From Agreia sp. Leaf210 (GTDB lineage: Bacteria; Actinomycetota; Actinomycetes; Actinomycetales; Microbacteriaceae), in assembly GCF_001421485.1 (NCBI RefSeq), contig NZ_LMKK01000001.1, positions 687,717-751,716 on the forward strand: a DNA stretch of 64,000 bases, written 5' to 3'. The translations under genes were made by a program, and so were the position numbers. How positions within the stretch are numbered: position 1 is the stretch's first letter; each line of letters starts with the position of its first letter. Positions 44,163 through 53,031 of this stretch are shown here, piece after piece. A model generated the notes under the pieces. That model worked only from the letters and a program-made list of their open reading frames with translations, was not told the origin of the DNA and ran no database searches.

Positions 44163-44168
44163 ATCCTA
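44163..44168 (-). promoter_or_regulatory. -10 element, leaderless DUF3224 gene
   Basis: Minus strand TAGGAT ends 6 bases before the ATG at 44156. Confidence 0.45.
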
Positions 44169-44181
44169 GAGCGTGGACAGG

Positions 44182-46008
44182 TCAGCGTCGACGGGCGTTG
44201 CCGAAGATGCCCCGCATCACCTCGGTGAGGATCGTCTTCGTCACCGACGATCCGAGAACCTGCTCGATCGGAGTCTTCGACGACCGGCGAGACGAGGATG
44301 TGCGTGGCGCGCGGCGTGGTTGGCTCTGCCTGGCGAGGCGGTCGTATTCGGCGTCGATCTTCTTCTGCGCGGCCAGCCGCTCCTTCTCGCTCTTCGCCGC
44401 CTGCTCGGCTGCGGCCTCGGCGGCATCCTTCTGCGCGGCGGCGGCGGATGCGGCATCGAGACGGCGTGCCAGCATCTCCTTCGCCGAGTCCGGGTCGACC
44501 GCGGCCCCGTAGCGGGCCAGCAGCGGCGACGACTGTACCGTGGCCTGCATGTCCACTGCCGGGGTCGGATCCATCGATCCCTGGGGTGCGCGCATCCGTG
44601 TCCATGCGACGGGAGTCGGGGCGCCCTTCTCGTTCATCACGGTGACGATCGCCTCGCCGATAGCCAGACTCTGCAGCACCTCGCCCAGGTCGTACTCGCT
44701 GACCGGATAGGTCTGCACGGTCTGCCTCAGAGCCTTGGCATCGTCGGGAGTGTGGGCCCGGAGCTGGTGCTGCACGCGGGAGCCCAGCTGCGCGAGCACA
44801 TCCCCCGGCACGTCCTTCGGTGTCTGGGTGACGAAGAAGATGCCCACACCCTTTGATCGGATGAGTCGCACGGTCTGCGTGATGGCCGCGAGGAAGTCCT
44901 TCGATGCGCCCGAGAACAGCAGGTGCGCCTCGTCGAAGAAGAACACGAGTTTGGGCTTGTCGAGGTCTCCGACCTCGGGGAGGTCGTTCATGAGGTCGGC
45001 GAGCAGCCACATGAGAAAGGTCGAGAACAGGGCGGGCTTGTCTTGCACGCCCGGAACCTCGAGCAGGCTGACGATGCCGCGACCATCGGCCGCGAGCCGC
45101 AGGAAGTCGGCCGTGTCGATCTCGGGTTCGCCGAAGAAGACGTCGGCGCCCTGATCGGCGAAGGTGATGAGCTCGCGCAGGATGACGCCGACGGTCGCGG
45201 ACGAGAGACCGCCCAGCTCCTTCAGTTCCGCCTTGCCCTCGTCGCTCTGCAGGTAGCTCAGAACCGAGCGCAGATCGGAGATGTCGATGAGCGGCAGCCC
45301 CTGCGCGTCGGCGTAGTGGAACACCAACCCCAGGCTCGACTCCTGCGTCTCGTTCAGACCGAGGACCTTCGACAGCAGCAGCGGGCCGAAGCTCGTGATC
45401 GTGGCCCGGATCGGCACTCCGGTGCCGAGGCCGCCGAGCGTGAAGTACTCGGTGGGAAATGCGGTCGGCTGCCAATCCTGCCCGATTCCCCGCGTTCGCT
45501 CGGCGAGCTTGTCGCTGGATGCGCCGGCCGTGGCAAGCCCCGAGAGGTCGCCTTTGATGTCGGCCGCGAACACGGGAACGCCCGCGGCGGACAGCTGCTC
45601 CGCGAGGCCCTGCAGCGTCTTCGTCTTGCCGGTTCCGGTTGCTCCGGCGACGAGCCCGTGCCGCGCGATCATGCTGAGCGGAATGCGCACCTGCACGTCG
45701 GCGCGCGCCTCGCCGTTGACCAACGCACCCATCTGCAGCGCCTCGCCGGCGAAGTCGTAGCCCGAGCGAACCGACTCGACCGCCGCGTCGCTCAGCGGGC
45801 CGGATGCGATGGGCTGGCTCGAGGAGGCGGGTTGCGCGGGCGCGGGCTCGACTGGCGCGGCCGCGGTCTCGGCGGCCGCAGCCCGCCGTGTCGCCTCATC
45901 GAGCGCGGCCTGGGCCGCATCCGCCGCAGCCTGAGCGGCCTCGGCCGCAGCCCTCGCCTGTGCGAGTGCGGCAGCAGCATCCAGAACAGAACCGTCGGCG
46001 TTCGTCAT
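44182..46008 (-). CDS. HerA/DUF853-type DNA-translocase-like ATPase
   Basis: A 608-residue AAA+/FtsK-HerA superfamily ATPase. Residues 1-60 are an Ala/Glu-rich coiled coil; the motor begins with SMIARHGLVAG and Walker A GATGTGKT (122-129); Walker B is KLVFFFDEAHLLF, followed by FVTQTPKDVPGDVLAQLG. The C-terminus has a second charged coiled coil and an RR-rich tail. DUF853 proteins are widespread stand-alone HerA relatives of unknown DNA or RNA role; no NurA nuclease lies adjacent. Start ATG 46008 is set by TAGAGT 6 bases upstream. Confidence 0.9.
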   Translation of the reverse strand: MTNADGSVLDAAAALAQARAAAEAAQAAADAAQAALDEATRRAAAAETAAAPVEPAPAQPASSSQPIASGPLSDAAVESVRSGYDFAGEALQMGALVNGEARADVQVRIPLSMIARHGLVAGATGTGKTKTLQGLAEQLSAAGVPVFAADIKGDLSGLATAGASSDKLAERTRGIGQDWQPTAFPTEYFTLGGLGTGVPIRATITSFGPLLLSKVLGLNETQESSLGLVFHYADAQGLPLIDISDLRSVLSYLQSDEGKAELKELGGLSSATVGVILRELITFADQGADVFFGEPEIDTADFLRLAADGRGIVSLLEVPGVQDKPALFSTFLMWLLADLMNDLPEVGDLDKPKLVFFFDEAHLLFSGASKDFLAAITQTVRLIRSKGVGIFFVTQTPKDVPGDVLAQLGSRVQHQLRAHTPDDAKALRQTVQTYPVSEYDLGEVLQSLAIGEAIVTVMNEKGAPTPVAWTRMRAPQGSMDPTPAVDMQATVQSSPLLARYGAAVDPDSAKEMLARRLDAASAAAAQKDAAEAAAEQAAKSEKERLAAQKKIDAEYDRLARQSQPRRAPRTSSSRRSSKTPIEQVLGSSVTKTILTEVMRGIFGNARRR

Positions 46009-46014
46009 GAGCAA

Positions 46015-46020
46015 ACTCTA
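46015..46020 (-). promoter_or_regulatory. -10 element, leaderless DUF853 gene
   Basis: Minus strand TAGAGT ends 6 bases before the ATG at 46008. Confidence 0.5.
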
Positions 46021-46047
46021 CCGAGGCAGCGCGACCCCGGAGCGCCG

Positions 46048-46114
46048 AATCGAGTTGCCCGATTCAGCCGCCTCGACCTGCGATGAGGCGACAGATTCAG
46101 GCAACTCGACGGCG
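46048..46114 (+). repeat. 67-bp palindromic repeat, copy 1
   Basis: 24-base imperfect arms (CGAGTTGCC... and ...GGCAACTCG, about 20 of 24 paired) around a 10-base loop GACCTGCGAT. It shares 60 of 67 positions with the copy at 47079-47145 and has the same orientation. The two copies flank the orphan AbiEi/DUF559-like gene. Confidence 0.85.
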
Positions 46115-46162
46115 CTGTGGACAACTTCTGCAGGGATTCTGTGGGCTGGGCGTAGTGAGCGG

Positions 46163-47080
46163 GTGAGTCCGATCACTCCGAAACGAATCGTGTTTCCACC
46201 CCGCGCGTTCACGGTCGCCGAGGCGAGGGCCAATGGTGTCAGCCCCAGACGCCTGCGAGCCCGCGACCTGACGACGCCGTTTCATGGCATTCGCCTCCTT
46301 TCCGGGTGGGAGGACGGTCTTCCGCCGGCGATGCTGTTCGAGGAGCGGTGCCGCGCTCTGACACAGGCTCTTCCGCCCGAGGCTACTTTCAGCCACGCGA
46401 CCGCCGCGACCTTGCACCGTCTACCCATGCCGCTCGATCTTCAGGATTCACCCCTCCACGTGTCGGTGCCTCGCGGTCGGCGCGCGCCCCACCGTCACGG
46501 GGTGATCGGGCATCAGGCCACCCTGTCGGCCGACGATGTCGATACCCGCTTCGGATTCGGCGTGACCACGCCCGAACGCACCTGGTGCGATCTCGGTGCT
46601 GTTCTCTCCCTCGCACCGCTCGTCGCAGTCGGTGACCGCCTCATCCACCGCGCCCTCCCGCTGACGCACCTCGACCGGCTCGCTCGCGCCGTCGACGACT
46701 ACGGCGCCGGGCGGGGCGCCAGACTTCTCCGGCAGGCACTTCCGATGCTCGACGACGGCAGCGAATCGCCGATGGAGTCGTGGCAGCGAGTCATCATCAT
46801 TCTGGCGGGGCTCCCCGCCCCCGTCACCAACTACAACGTGTTCGATGAGAGGGGCGTCTTCGTGGCCCGCGTCGACCTCGCGTACCCCGAGCTGAAGATC
46901 TCGATGGACTACGAGGGCGACCATCACCGCACCGATAAGAGGCAGTGGCGTCGGGACATCGCTCGTTTCAGAAGGCTGAAGGCCATCGGTTGGGACGCGA
47001 AGCGCTACACCGCCGACGATCTCGCGGCGCCCGACGAGTTCATCGCCGAGTTGGCGGCCTCGATTCGTGCTCGGTCGTAA
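46163..47080 (+). CDS. orphan AbiEi-like/DUF559-type endonuclease-domain protein
   Basis: A 305-residue protein. The N-terminal part (PPRAFTVAEARANGVSPRRL then LTTPFHGIRL) resembles the winged-helix AbiEi antitoxin domain; the C-terminal part resembles a Vsr/DUF559 (PD-(D/E)xK-like) fold: RVDLAYPELKISMDYEGD then RRDIARFRRLKAIGWDAKRY. GTG 46163 is the likeliest start; the frame is open to 46007 but those codons lie in the palindromic repeat. No AbiEii toxin is adjacent. Such orphan proteins are common and multicopy in actinobacteria, with unknown function. Palindromic repeats flank it on both sides. Confidence 0.72.
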   Translation: MSPITPKRIVFPPRAFTVAEARANGVSPRRLRARDLTTPFHGIRLLSGWEDGLPPAMLFEERCRALTQALPPEATFSHATAATLHRLPMPLDLQDSPLHVSVPRGRRAPHRHGVIGHQATLSADDVDTRFGFGVTTPERTWCDLGAVLSLAPLVAVGDRLIHRALPLTHLDRLARAVDDYGAGRGARLLRQALPMLDDGSESPMESWQRVIIILAGLPAPVTNYNVFDERGVFVARVDLAYPELKISMDYEGDHHRTDKRQWRRDIARFRRLKAIGWDAKRYTADDLAAPDEFIAELAASIRARS

Positions 47081-47145
47081 TCGAGTTGCCCGTTTTCGCC
47101 GCCTCGACCTGTGATGAGGCGGCAGATTCCGGCAACTCGGCGGCG
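47079..47145 (+). repeat. 67-bp palindromic repeat, copy 2
   Basis: Second copy, starting within the TAA stop of the AbiEi/DUF559-like gene and ending 22 bp before the convergent racemase gene. It may also act as a bidirectional stem-loop terminator, though no T-run is present. Confidence 0.85.
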
Positions 47146-47167
47146 AACATAACGAAACGAAGCTGGA

Positions 47168-48277
47168 TCAGCGGAGGAGTAGCGGCGGACGGGTGGCCCA
47201 CTCGGCGACGAGCTCCTGTCGCACGGCCACGCCCGTTCCCGGCCCGGTGGGAACCCTGAGCCGCCCGTCGACCAGCTCGAAGGGCTCCGTCAGGTCTTCC
47301 GCGTAGTAGCGGCGGGATGCCGAGGTGTCTCCGGGAAGCGTGAATCCGGGCAGCGCGGCGAGAGCGACGTTGGAAGCTCTGCCCAACCCCGTCTCGAGCA
47401 TGCCGCCGACCCAGGCGGGCACGTCGCGCTCCACGCACACGTCGTGGATGCGCACGGATTCGAGGTATCCCCCGACCCTGCCCGGCTTCACATTGACGAT
47501 GGATGTCGCATCCCGCTCGATCGCATCGCGTGCGATGGCGGCCGACGTGATCGACTCGTCGAGGCAGATCGGGGTGTCGATGGCGGCCGCGAGAACGGCG
47601 TGGCCCGCGATGTCGTCTTCGACGAAGGGCTGCTCGATGAGCAGCAGGCCGAACTGATCGAGTTCGCGCAGGTGGTCGATGTCGTCCGGCGTGTAGGCCG
47701 TGTTCGCGTCGACCTGCAGCAGGGCGTCGTCTCCGAGCAGGGCGCGCACGGCGGCCACGGGCTCCAGGTCCCATCCCGGCCTGATCTTCAGCTTGATGCG
47801 TCGATACCCCTCAGCCACGTAGCCCGAGACCTCGTCGAGCAGCTCGTCGAGAGTCGGCGCGATGCCCACCGACACCCCGCAGTCGACCTCCTCGCGCACG
47901 GCGCCGAGGTAACGCCCGAATGAGATGCCGGATGCGCGCAGCTGGGCATCCAGAACGGCCGCCTCGACGGCGGCCTTCGCCATGCGGTGGCCGACCACGA
48001 AGCGCAGCCGCGCATCCAACGTCTCGGCCGTGATGTCGGGTTCGGCCAGAATCGCGGGCGCCAGGTAGTTCTCGATGAGGTGTTCGCACCCCGACACGTA
48101 CTCGCTCGAATACACGGGGTCGGCTCCCGCCACGCACTCGCCCCACCCCTCGACTCCGTCCGAGGTGACGAGGTGCACGAGGAGCACGTCGCGATCGGTC
48201 TGCGTTCCGAAGCTCGTCTCGAAGGGCCTGACGAGGGGCATGGCAAGGCGATGCAGGGTGACGCGCTCGACCTTCAT
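47168..48277 (-). CDS. enolase-superfamily enzyme, o-succinylbenzoate synthase/N-acylamino acid racemase type
   Basis: A 369-residue enzyme of the muconate-lactonising subgroup. Acid-base lysines lie in RRIKLKIRPG and in NVKPGRVGG; metal ligands are Asp in LLQVDANTAY, Glu in LLIEQPF and Asp in CLDESI. This subgroup includes MenC2-like synthases and N-succinylamino-acid racemases. No men genes are nearby, and the partner upstream (13-bp gap) is an amino-acid-dehydrogenase-like enzyme, so racemisation or dipeptide/amino-acid chemistry is more likely than menaquinone synthesis. This is inference. Confidence 0.82.
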   Translation of the reverse strand: MKVERVTLHRLAMPLVRPFETSFGTQTDRDVLLVHLVTSDGVEGWGECVAGADPVYSSEYVSGCEHLIENYLAPAILAEPDITAETLDARLRFVVGHRMAKAAVEAAVLDAQLRASGISFGRYLGAVREEVDCGVSVGIAPTLDELLDEVSGYVAEGYRRIKLKIRPGWDLEPVAAVRALLGDDALLQVDANTAYTPDDIDHLRELDQFGLLLIEQPFVEDDIAGHAVLAAAIDTPICLDESITSAAIARDAIERDATSIVNVKPGRVGGYLESVRIHDVCVERDVPAWVGGMLETGLGRASNVALAALPGFTLPGDTSASRRYYAEDLTEPFELVDGRLRVPTGPGTGVAVRQELVAEWATRPPLLLR

Positions 48278-48290
48278 GCGCGCAACCCGC

Positions 48291-49577
48291 TCACGAGATG
48301 AGAGGAGCGAGTCGGTCTTCGAGGCCCCACGCCTGCCCGTAGCCGCCTTCAGACTCGGGAGCCCGCATCAGCTCGAGATACGCGCGGGCCTCGAATGCCT
48401 CCGGGCCCAGAACGCCGACACCCGACCAGACGCCGGTACTTAGCAGCTCGAGTGCGATCACGGGGTTCAGCGCGGTCTGCCACACCACGCACTGGGCCTC
48501 GTACTCGCGCATCGTCCACTCGTTGTCGGCCACGTGGTAGAGGTAGACCTCGCGGGGGCGACCATCGACGCCGGTGCCCGTGACCCAGAGTCCGGCACAC
48601 GTCTTGCCCGACATGCGCGGGCCGAGAGTCGCCGGGTCGGGAAGACCGGCAGCGACGACGTCGCGGGGCGCGACCTCGACAGGGCCGCCCGACGAGCGCA
48701 CCCGCACGGGCACGGTGGAGTCGAGACCGAGTTGATGCAAGGTCTTGAGAATGCCGATGAACTCGTTGCCCAGCCCGTACTTGAAGGTCACGCGCTTGGC
48801 GTCGACCCAGCGGGGCATGAGCAGAACCTCTTCGTGCTCGACGTTGACGCACTCGACGTCGCCGATGCCCTCGGGAAAGGTGAAGATCTCGGGCTCGGAG
48901 AACGGGGGCGTGGTGAACCAGCCGCGCTCCTTCTCCCAGACGACGGGAGGGTTCAGGCACTCCTCGATCGTGGTCCAGATCGAGAAGCTCGGGGCGAAGA
49001 TCTCGTTGCCGGCCTCGTCGCGCACCACGAGGTTGGCGCCGTCACGGGTGCCGAGCTCGTCGATCTCCGAGAAGAGGTGGTCGGCGGCGTAGCGGGCGAA
49101 CACATCGCTGAGTCCTGGTTCCACGCCGATTCCGACGAGCGCGAGTCGTCCGGCGGTCTCCCAGTCGGCCGCCTGAGCGAACTGGTCGTCGCCGAGCTTG
49201 ACGCCGGTCTCGGAGTGGGGGTCGGTGGGGTGCGGCTCCGACAGGCTCATCGCCATGTCGAGATAGTCGGCACCCGCGGCGAGCGCGCCCGCGAAGATCG
49301 TGGGCACGAACTTGGGCTCGACGGCATTCATCACGTGGCTGACGCCGTGCTTGCGAGCGACGTCTGCGACGTTGTCGGGGTCGGATGCGTCGATCGCGTC
49401 GACCGCGAATCGGCCAGCGACCTCGCTGCCGTGCTTCGACGCGATCCAGTCGACGGTGCGCTGGGCGCGCGAGAGGTCGTAATCGGTCACCACGATCTGC
49501 TCGAAGAACGACCGCCGCGCTGCGATCTTGGCAATGGCGTCACCGACGCCGCCGGCACCGACCAGGAGAATTCTCAT
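48291..49577 (-). CDS. saccharopine dehydrogenase family protein
   Basis: A 428-residue NAD(P)-dependent enzyme. The Rossmann motif MRILLVGAGGVGDAIAKIAA opens the protein, followed by a saccharopine-dehydrogenase-like C-terminal domain (VGIGVEPGLSDVFARYAADHLF, EEVLLMPRWVDAKRVTFKYGL). Relatives are carboxynorspermidine and lysine-pathway dehydrogenases. Leaderless: minus-strand TAGCGT (49584-49589) is 6 bases before the ATG, inside the end of abfA, so this gene and the racemase probably form their own transcription unit. Confidence 0.86.
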   Translation of the reverse strand: MRILLVGAGGVGDAIAKIAARRSFFEQIVVTDYDLSRAQRTVDWIASKHGSEVAGRFAVDAIDASDPDNVADVARKHGVSHVMNAVEPKFVPTIFAGALAAGADYLDMAMSLSEPHPTDPHSETGVKLGDDQFAQAADWETAGRLALVGIGVEPGLSDVFARYAADHLFSEIDELGTRDGANLVVRDEAGNEIFAPSFSIWTTIEECLNPPVVWEKERGWFTTPPFSEPEIFTFPEGIGDVECVNVEHEEVLLMPRWVDAKRVTFKYGLGNEFIGILKTLHQLGLDSTVPVRVRSSGGPVEVAPRDVVAAGLPDPATLGPRMSGKTCAGLWVTGTGVDGRPREVYLYHVADNEWTMREYEAQCVVWQTALNPVIALELLSTGVWSGVGVLGPEAFEARAYLELMRAPESEGGYGQAWGLEDRLAPLIS

Positions 49578-49583
49578 GGGTGA

Positions 49584-49589
49584 ACGCTA
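49584..49589 (-). promoter_or_regulatory. -10 element, leaderless saccharopine-dehydrogenase-like gene
   Basis: Minus strand TAGCGT ends 6 bases before the ATG at 49577 and overlaps the last codon of abfA. Confidence 0.45.
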
Positions 49590-51098
49590 CCCCAGGCTCA
49601 CCGCGCTCCACGAGACGGCGGGCAGGGTGATCGTGACGACGCCGTCGACGATTACGGCCGACGTGTTGGGGCTGAGCCCGACGCGATTCTGGTCGGCGAG
49701 AGTGTTCGCCGCGTAGACGTCGTCGTCGGCGAGCGTCGACGCCTCGAGCAGGCCCAGATCTCCCAGGGCGGCGACGTCGATCGTGACCGTGGCCTCCTCG
49801 GTCTCGCTGCGATTCACGAGGAAGACGGCGGCGGTTCCCGCTTCGGCATCGACCGTGGCGACAGCGTCGACGGTGGCGACGGTGCCGTACTCCTTGGTCT
49901 CGTGCGTGTCGCTCTCGAGTCGCACCTCGAGAACCGTGCCCCGCGCGAGGCGCGAGGTGACGGCGAAGGGGAAGAACGTGGTCTGGCGCCACGAGTCGCC
50001 TCCCGGCTCGGTCATGATCGGGGCGATCACGTTGACGAGCTGTGCGAGAGACGCGGATTGCACGCGATCCGCGTGCTTGAGCAGCGAGATGAGCAGGCTG
50101 CCGAAGACGACGGCGTCGGCCACGGAGTACACGTCCTCGAGCAGCCGCGGTGCGACCGGCCACTCCTCGATATCGGTGATCCGGTCGACCTGCTGGTAGC
50201 GGTCGATGTACCAGACGTTCCACTCGTCGAACGAGATGTTGATCTGCTTCGACGAACGCAGCTCGGCCTTGACGCTGTCGGCCGTGGCCACGACCGACTC
50301 GATGAAGTGATCCATGTTGACGCCGGAGGCCAGGAAACTCGTGAGGTCTCCCCCGCGCTCCTCGTAGTAGGCGTGGCACGAGATGTAGTCGACGTCGTCG
50401 TAGGTGTGCTGCAGCACGGTGCGCTCCCACGATCCGAAGGTGGGCATCTGGGCGCTCGACGATCCGCACACGACGAGTTCGAGGCGCTCGTCGAGCTGGC
50501 GCAGAGCCTTCGCCGTCTGGCTCGCGATCTTGCCGTAGTCCTCGGCGCTGCGATGACCGAGCTGCCACGGGCCATCCATCTCGTTGCCGAGGCACCACAT
50601 CGTGACGCCGAACGGCTCGACCTGACCGTTGGCGATGCGCTGGTCGCTCAGCGTCGAGCCCGAGCGGATGTTCGTGTACTCGACCAGGTCGAGGGCCTCT
50701 TCGACGCCGCGCGTGCCCAGGTTGATGGCGAGCATGAGTTCGCTGTCGACCTTCGCGAGCCACGACGAGAACTCGTGCAGTCCGATCTCATTGGTCTCGG
50801 TCGAGTGCCAGGCGAGGTCGAGGCGGCGCGGCCGGTCTTCTCGCGGCCCGACGCTGTCCTCCCACTTGAATCCCGAGACGAAGTTTCCGCCGGGGTACCG
50901 GATCGTGGTGGTGCCGAGCTCCTTCACCAGATCGATGACATCGCCGCGAAAGCCCTCGGCGTCAGCCGTGGAGTGGCCGGGTTCGTAGATGCCGTCGTAG
51001 ACGCAGCGTCCGAGGTGCTCGACGAACGAGCCGAAGATGCGACGGTTGATCGCACCGACGGCGAAGTGGGGATCGAGGATGAGGCGTGCGGTGACCAT
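49587..51098 (-). CDS. abfA: GH51 alpha-L-arabinofuranosidase
   Basis: A 503-residue intracellular enzyme (no signal peptide) that removes non-reducing alpha-L-arabinofuranose from arabino-oligosaccharides. TIM barrel plus C-terminal beta-sandwich. The acid/base Glu lies in WCLGNEMDG and the nucleophile Glu in SFDEWNVW; FGSFVEHLGRCVYDGIYEP and RYPGGNFVSGFKWED are typical GH51 segments. GGGAG precedes the ATG. Last gene of the ABC operon starting at 54419. Complements the beta-specific GH127 at 5549. Confidence 0.96.
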   Translation of the reverse strand: MVTARLILDPHFAVGAINRRIFGSFVEHLGRCVYDGIYEPGHSTADAEGFRGDVIDLVKELGTTTIRYPGGNFVSGFKWEDSVGPREDRPRRLDLAWHSTETNEIGLHEFSSWLAKVDSELMLAINLGTRGVEEALDLVEYTNIRSGSTLSDQRIANGQVEPFGVTMWCLGNEMDGPWQLGHRSAEDYGKIASQTAKALRQLDERLELVVCGSSSAQMPTFGSWERTVLQHTYDDVDYISCHAYYEERGGDLTSFLASGVNMDHFIESVVATADSVKAELRSSKQINISFDEWNVWYIDRYQQVDRITDIEEWPVAPRLLEDVYSVADAVVFGSLLISLLKHADRVQSASLAQLVNVIAPIMTEPGGDSWRQTTFFPFAVTSRLARGTVLEVRLESDTHETKEYGTVATVDAVATVDAEAGTAAVFLVNRSETEEATVTIDVAALGDLGLLEASTLADDDVYAANTLADQNRVGLSPNTSAVIVDGVVTITLPAVSWSAVSLG

Positions 51099-51152
51099 GG
51101 GTGTCTCCCGAGTAGAAGGGGTGGAGAAGGATGGGTGTTGAGCGAGCAGCGA

Positions 51153-52034
51153 TTACTTGAGAGCGCCGAGCGAGAGACCGCCCTGCCAGTACTTCTGCAG
51201 CGAGAGGAAGGCGATCACCAGCGGGATGATCGAGATGAGCGACCCGACCACGATGAGCGTGTAGAGCGACGTTCCGCCGCCGTTGTTGGATGCGGCGAGC
51301 GCCTGCCAGCCGCCCAGCCCGACGGTGACGGGGTAGAGGTTCTGGTCGCTGAGAACGGCCAGCGGGAGGAAGTAGTTGTTCCACGTTCCGACGACCGAGA
51401 GCAGCAGCACGGTGACGACGGCGGGTCGCATCAGCGGCAGCGCGACCGTGAGGAAGGTGCGCAGCTCTCCCGAACCGTCGACGCGAGCCGCGTCGAGCAG
51501 TTCGTCGGGAACGGCGTCTGCCGCGTAGACCCGCATCAGGTACACACCGAACGGGCTGAGCAACGACGGCAGGATGACCGCCCAGATCGTGTTCGTGAGG
51601 TGCAGCTGCGACATCAGCATGAACGTCGGGATCACCAGCGCGGTGAGCGGCACCATCACCGAGCCGAGCAAGACGGCGAACGAGAAGTCTCGCCCCTTGA
51701 ACGGGAACTTGGCGAAGCCGTAGCCCGCGAGAACCGCCAGAATCGTCGCGCCCACACCACCGAGCAGGGAGTAGAGAGCCGAGTTGCCCAGCCAGCGGAA
51801 GTAGATGCCGCCCTTGTAGGTGATGAGCTCCTGAATGTTGGCCAACAGGTTGAAGTTCTTGTCGAACCACAGGGCGCCGCCCGTGCCCGTGAACAGTCCC
51901 TGCGGATCTTTGGTGCTGGCCACGAACAGCCACCACAGCGGAAGCAGGAAGTAGATGATCAGGGCCACGAGGAACACGTGCGCCGTGATGTTCGGCCTCT
52001 TCTTCGCCGTGGGAATTCTGGTGATGGTCGTCAT
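51153..52034 (-). CDS. carbohydrate ABC transporter permease (MalG type)
   Basis: A 293-residue inner-membrane permease with six helices; EAA loop DAARVDGSGELRTF. Start at ATG 52034 inside an ATGA overlap with the preceding permease; longer in-frame reading covers the neighbour only. The family's periplasmic loop and the ending LQKYWQGGLSLGALK are typical. Likely imports arabino-oligosaccharides for AbfA. Confidence 0.93.
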   Translation of the reverse strand: MTTITRIPTAKKRPNITAHVFLVALIIYFLLPLWWLFVASTKDPQGLFTGTGGALWFDKNFNLLANIQELITYKGGIYFRWLGNSALYSLLGGVGATILAVLAGYGFAKFPFKGRDFSFAVLLGSVMVPLTALVIPTFMLMSQLHLTNTIWAVILPSLLSPFGVYLMRVYAADAVPDELLDAARVDGSGELRTFLTVALPLMRPAVVTVLLLSVVGTWNNYFLPLAVLSDQNLYPVTVGLGGWQALAASNNGGGTSLYTLIVVGSLISIIPLVIAFLSLQKYWQGGLSLGALK

Positions 52035-52951
52035 GACAGTCCTCCCCGGCGCTTGCGGCTGGCGAATAAGAAGATGTACACCGCGATGAAGACCACGATG
52101 CCGAGCGAGAACGAGATGGTCGACGCGTAGTTGAACTGCGAGAAGCGGAAGGCGAGATCGAACGCGTAGATGTTGGGAGTGAAGCTCGACGTGATCGAGC
52201 CGTTCGAGATCGGCCTCAGCACCTGCGGCTCCGTGAAGAACTGCAGGGTGCCGATGAGGGCGAAGACGAGAATCAGCGCCATGGCGCTCGAGATCATGGG
52301 CACCTTGATGCGGAAGGCGATCTGACGGGGACCAGCACCGTCGATACGCGCGGCCTCGTAGATGCTGGGGTCGATGCCTCGCAGCGCCGCGTAGATGATG
52401 ATCATGTAGTAGCCGGCCCACTGCCAGACGACGATGTTGAGGAGCCCGCCGAAGATGTTTCCCGAACTCAGGATCTCGGGTGCGCTCTGATTGACCACCT
52501 TGAAGAGGTCGGTGAGCGGCCCGAAGGTCGGGCTGTAGAGAAAGCCCCACATGAGGGTGCCGACCACGGCCGGGATGGCGTAGGGCACGAAGATGGCGAG
52601 TCGTGCGAAGCGCGAGAGCCGCGTGGTGAGTGCGTCGAGCACGAGCGCCGCCGCCAGAGAGACGGCCATCTGGATAGGGATGAGGATGACCGCGAAGCGG
52701 ATCACGAACCAGATGCCGGAGAGGAACTCGGGATCGGTGAACGCCTTGACGTAGTTGCCCGCCCCGGAGAAGGTCGTTCCGGTGGCGAGACCCTTGGAGA
52801 AGAGGCTGAGGTAGAACGCGTAGACGAGGGGCGCTACGAGGAAGACGAGGAAGATCACTCCGAAGGGAGCGATGAAAAGCCAGCCAATCCAGGGGCGACG
52901 CAGATTGCGGCGCCGGGACGGTGCTCTGAGCACGGCGGCGGGGTTGGTCAT
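52031..52951 (-). CDS. sugar ABC transporter permease (MalF type)
   Basis: A 306-residue permease: Arg-rich cytoplasmic N-terminus, six helices, EAA loop EAARIDGAGPRQIAF. Co-translated with the MalG-type partner. A strong stem-loop in the 100-bp gap separates it from the binding-protein gene, mirroring the organisation of the operon at 2443. No ATPase gene accompanies it. Confidence 0.93.
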   Translation of the reverse strand: MTNPAAVLRAPSRRRNLRRPWIGWLFIAPFGVIFLVFLVAPLVYAFYLSLFSKGLATGTTFSGAGNYVKAFTDPEFLSGIWFVIRFAVILIPIQMAVSLAAALVLDALTTRLSRFARLAIFVPYAIPAVVGTLMWGFLYSPTFGPLTDLFKVVNQSAPEILSSGNIFGGLLNIVVWQWAGYYMIIIYAALRGIDPSIYEAARIDGAGPRQIAFRIKVPMISSAMALILVFALIGTLQFFTEPQVLRPISNGSITSSFTPNIYAFDLAFRFSQFNYASTISFSLGIVVFIAVYIFLFASRKRRGGLS

Positions 52952-53001
52952 GTCAGTCCTTCTATCGACTGGGGGCGAGGTCTCGGGTGGGTGCCCTTCG
53001 A

Positions 53002-53031
53002 CGGCTCAGGGAACGAGTGTTCCCTGAGCCG
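53002..53031 (-). promoter_or_regulatory. intercistronic stem-loop between binding-protein and permease genes
   Basis: CGGCTCAGGGAAC-GAGT-GTTCCCTGAGCCG: a perfect 13-bp stem with a 4-base loop and no T-run. The flanking CCCTTCGAC plus CTCAGGG resembles a palindromic repeat I remember as widely dispersed in high-GC genomes; that resemblance is from memory. Probably sets a higher level of the upstream binding-protein message. Confidence 0.75.

Noticed and set aside
46007-46162. Upstream start for the AbiEi/DUF559-like protein
   Set aside because: The extra codons translate the palindromic repeat and overlap the promoter of the divergent DUF853 gene.
49902-52130. 742-codon plus-strand open frame across abfA and the permease genes
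   Set aside because: Lies antisense to three clearly coding genes, is Arg/Glu/Asp-rich and has no domain; a shadow.
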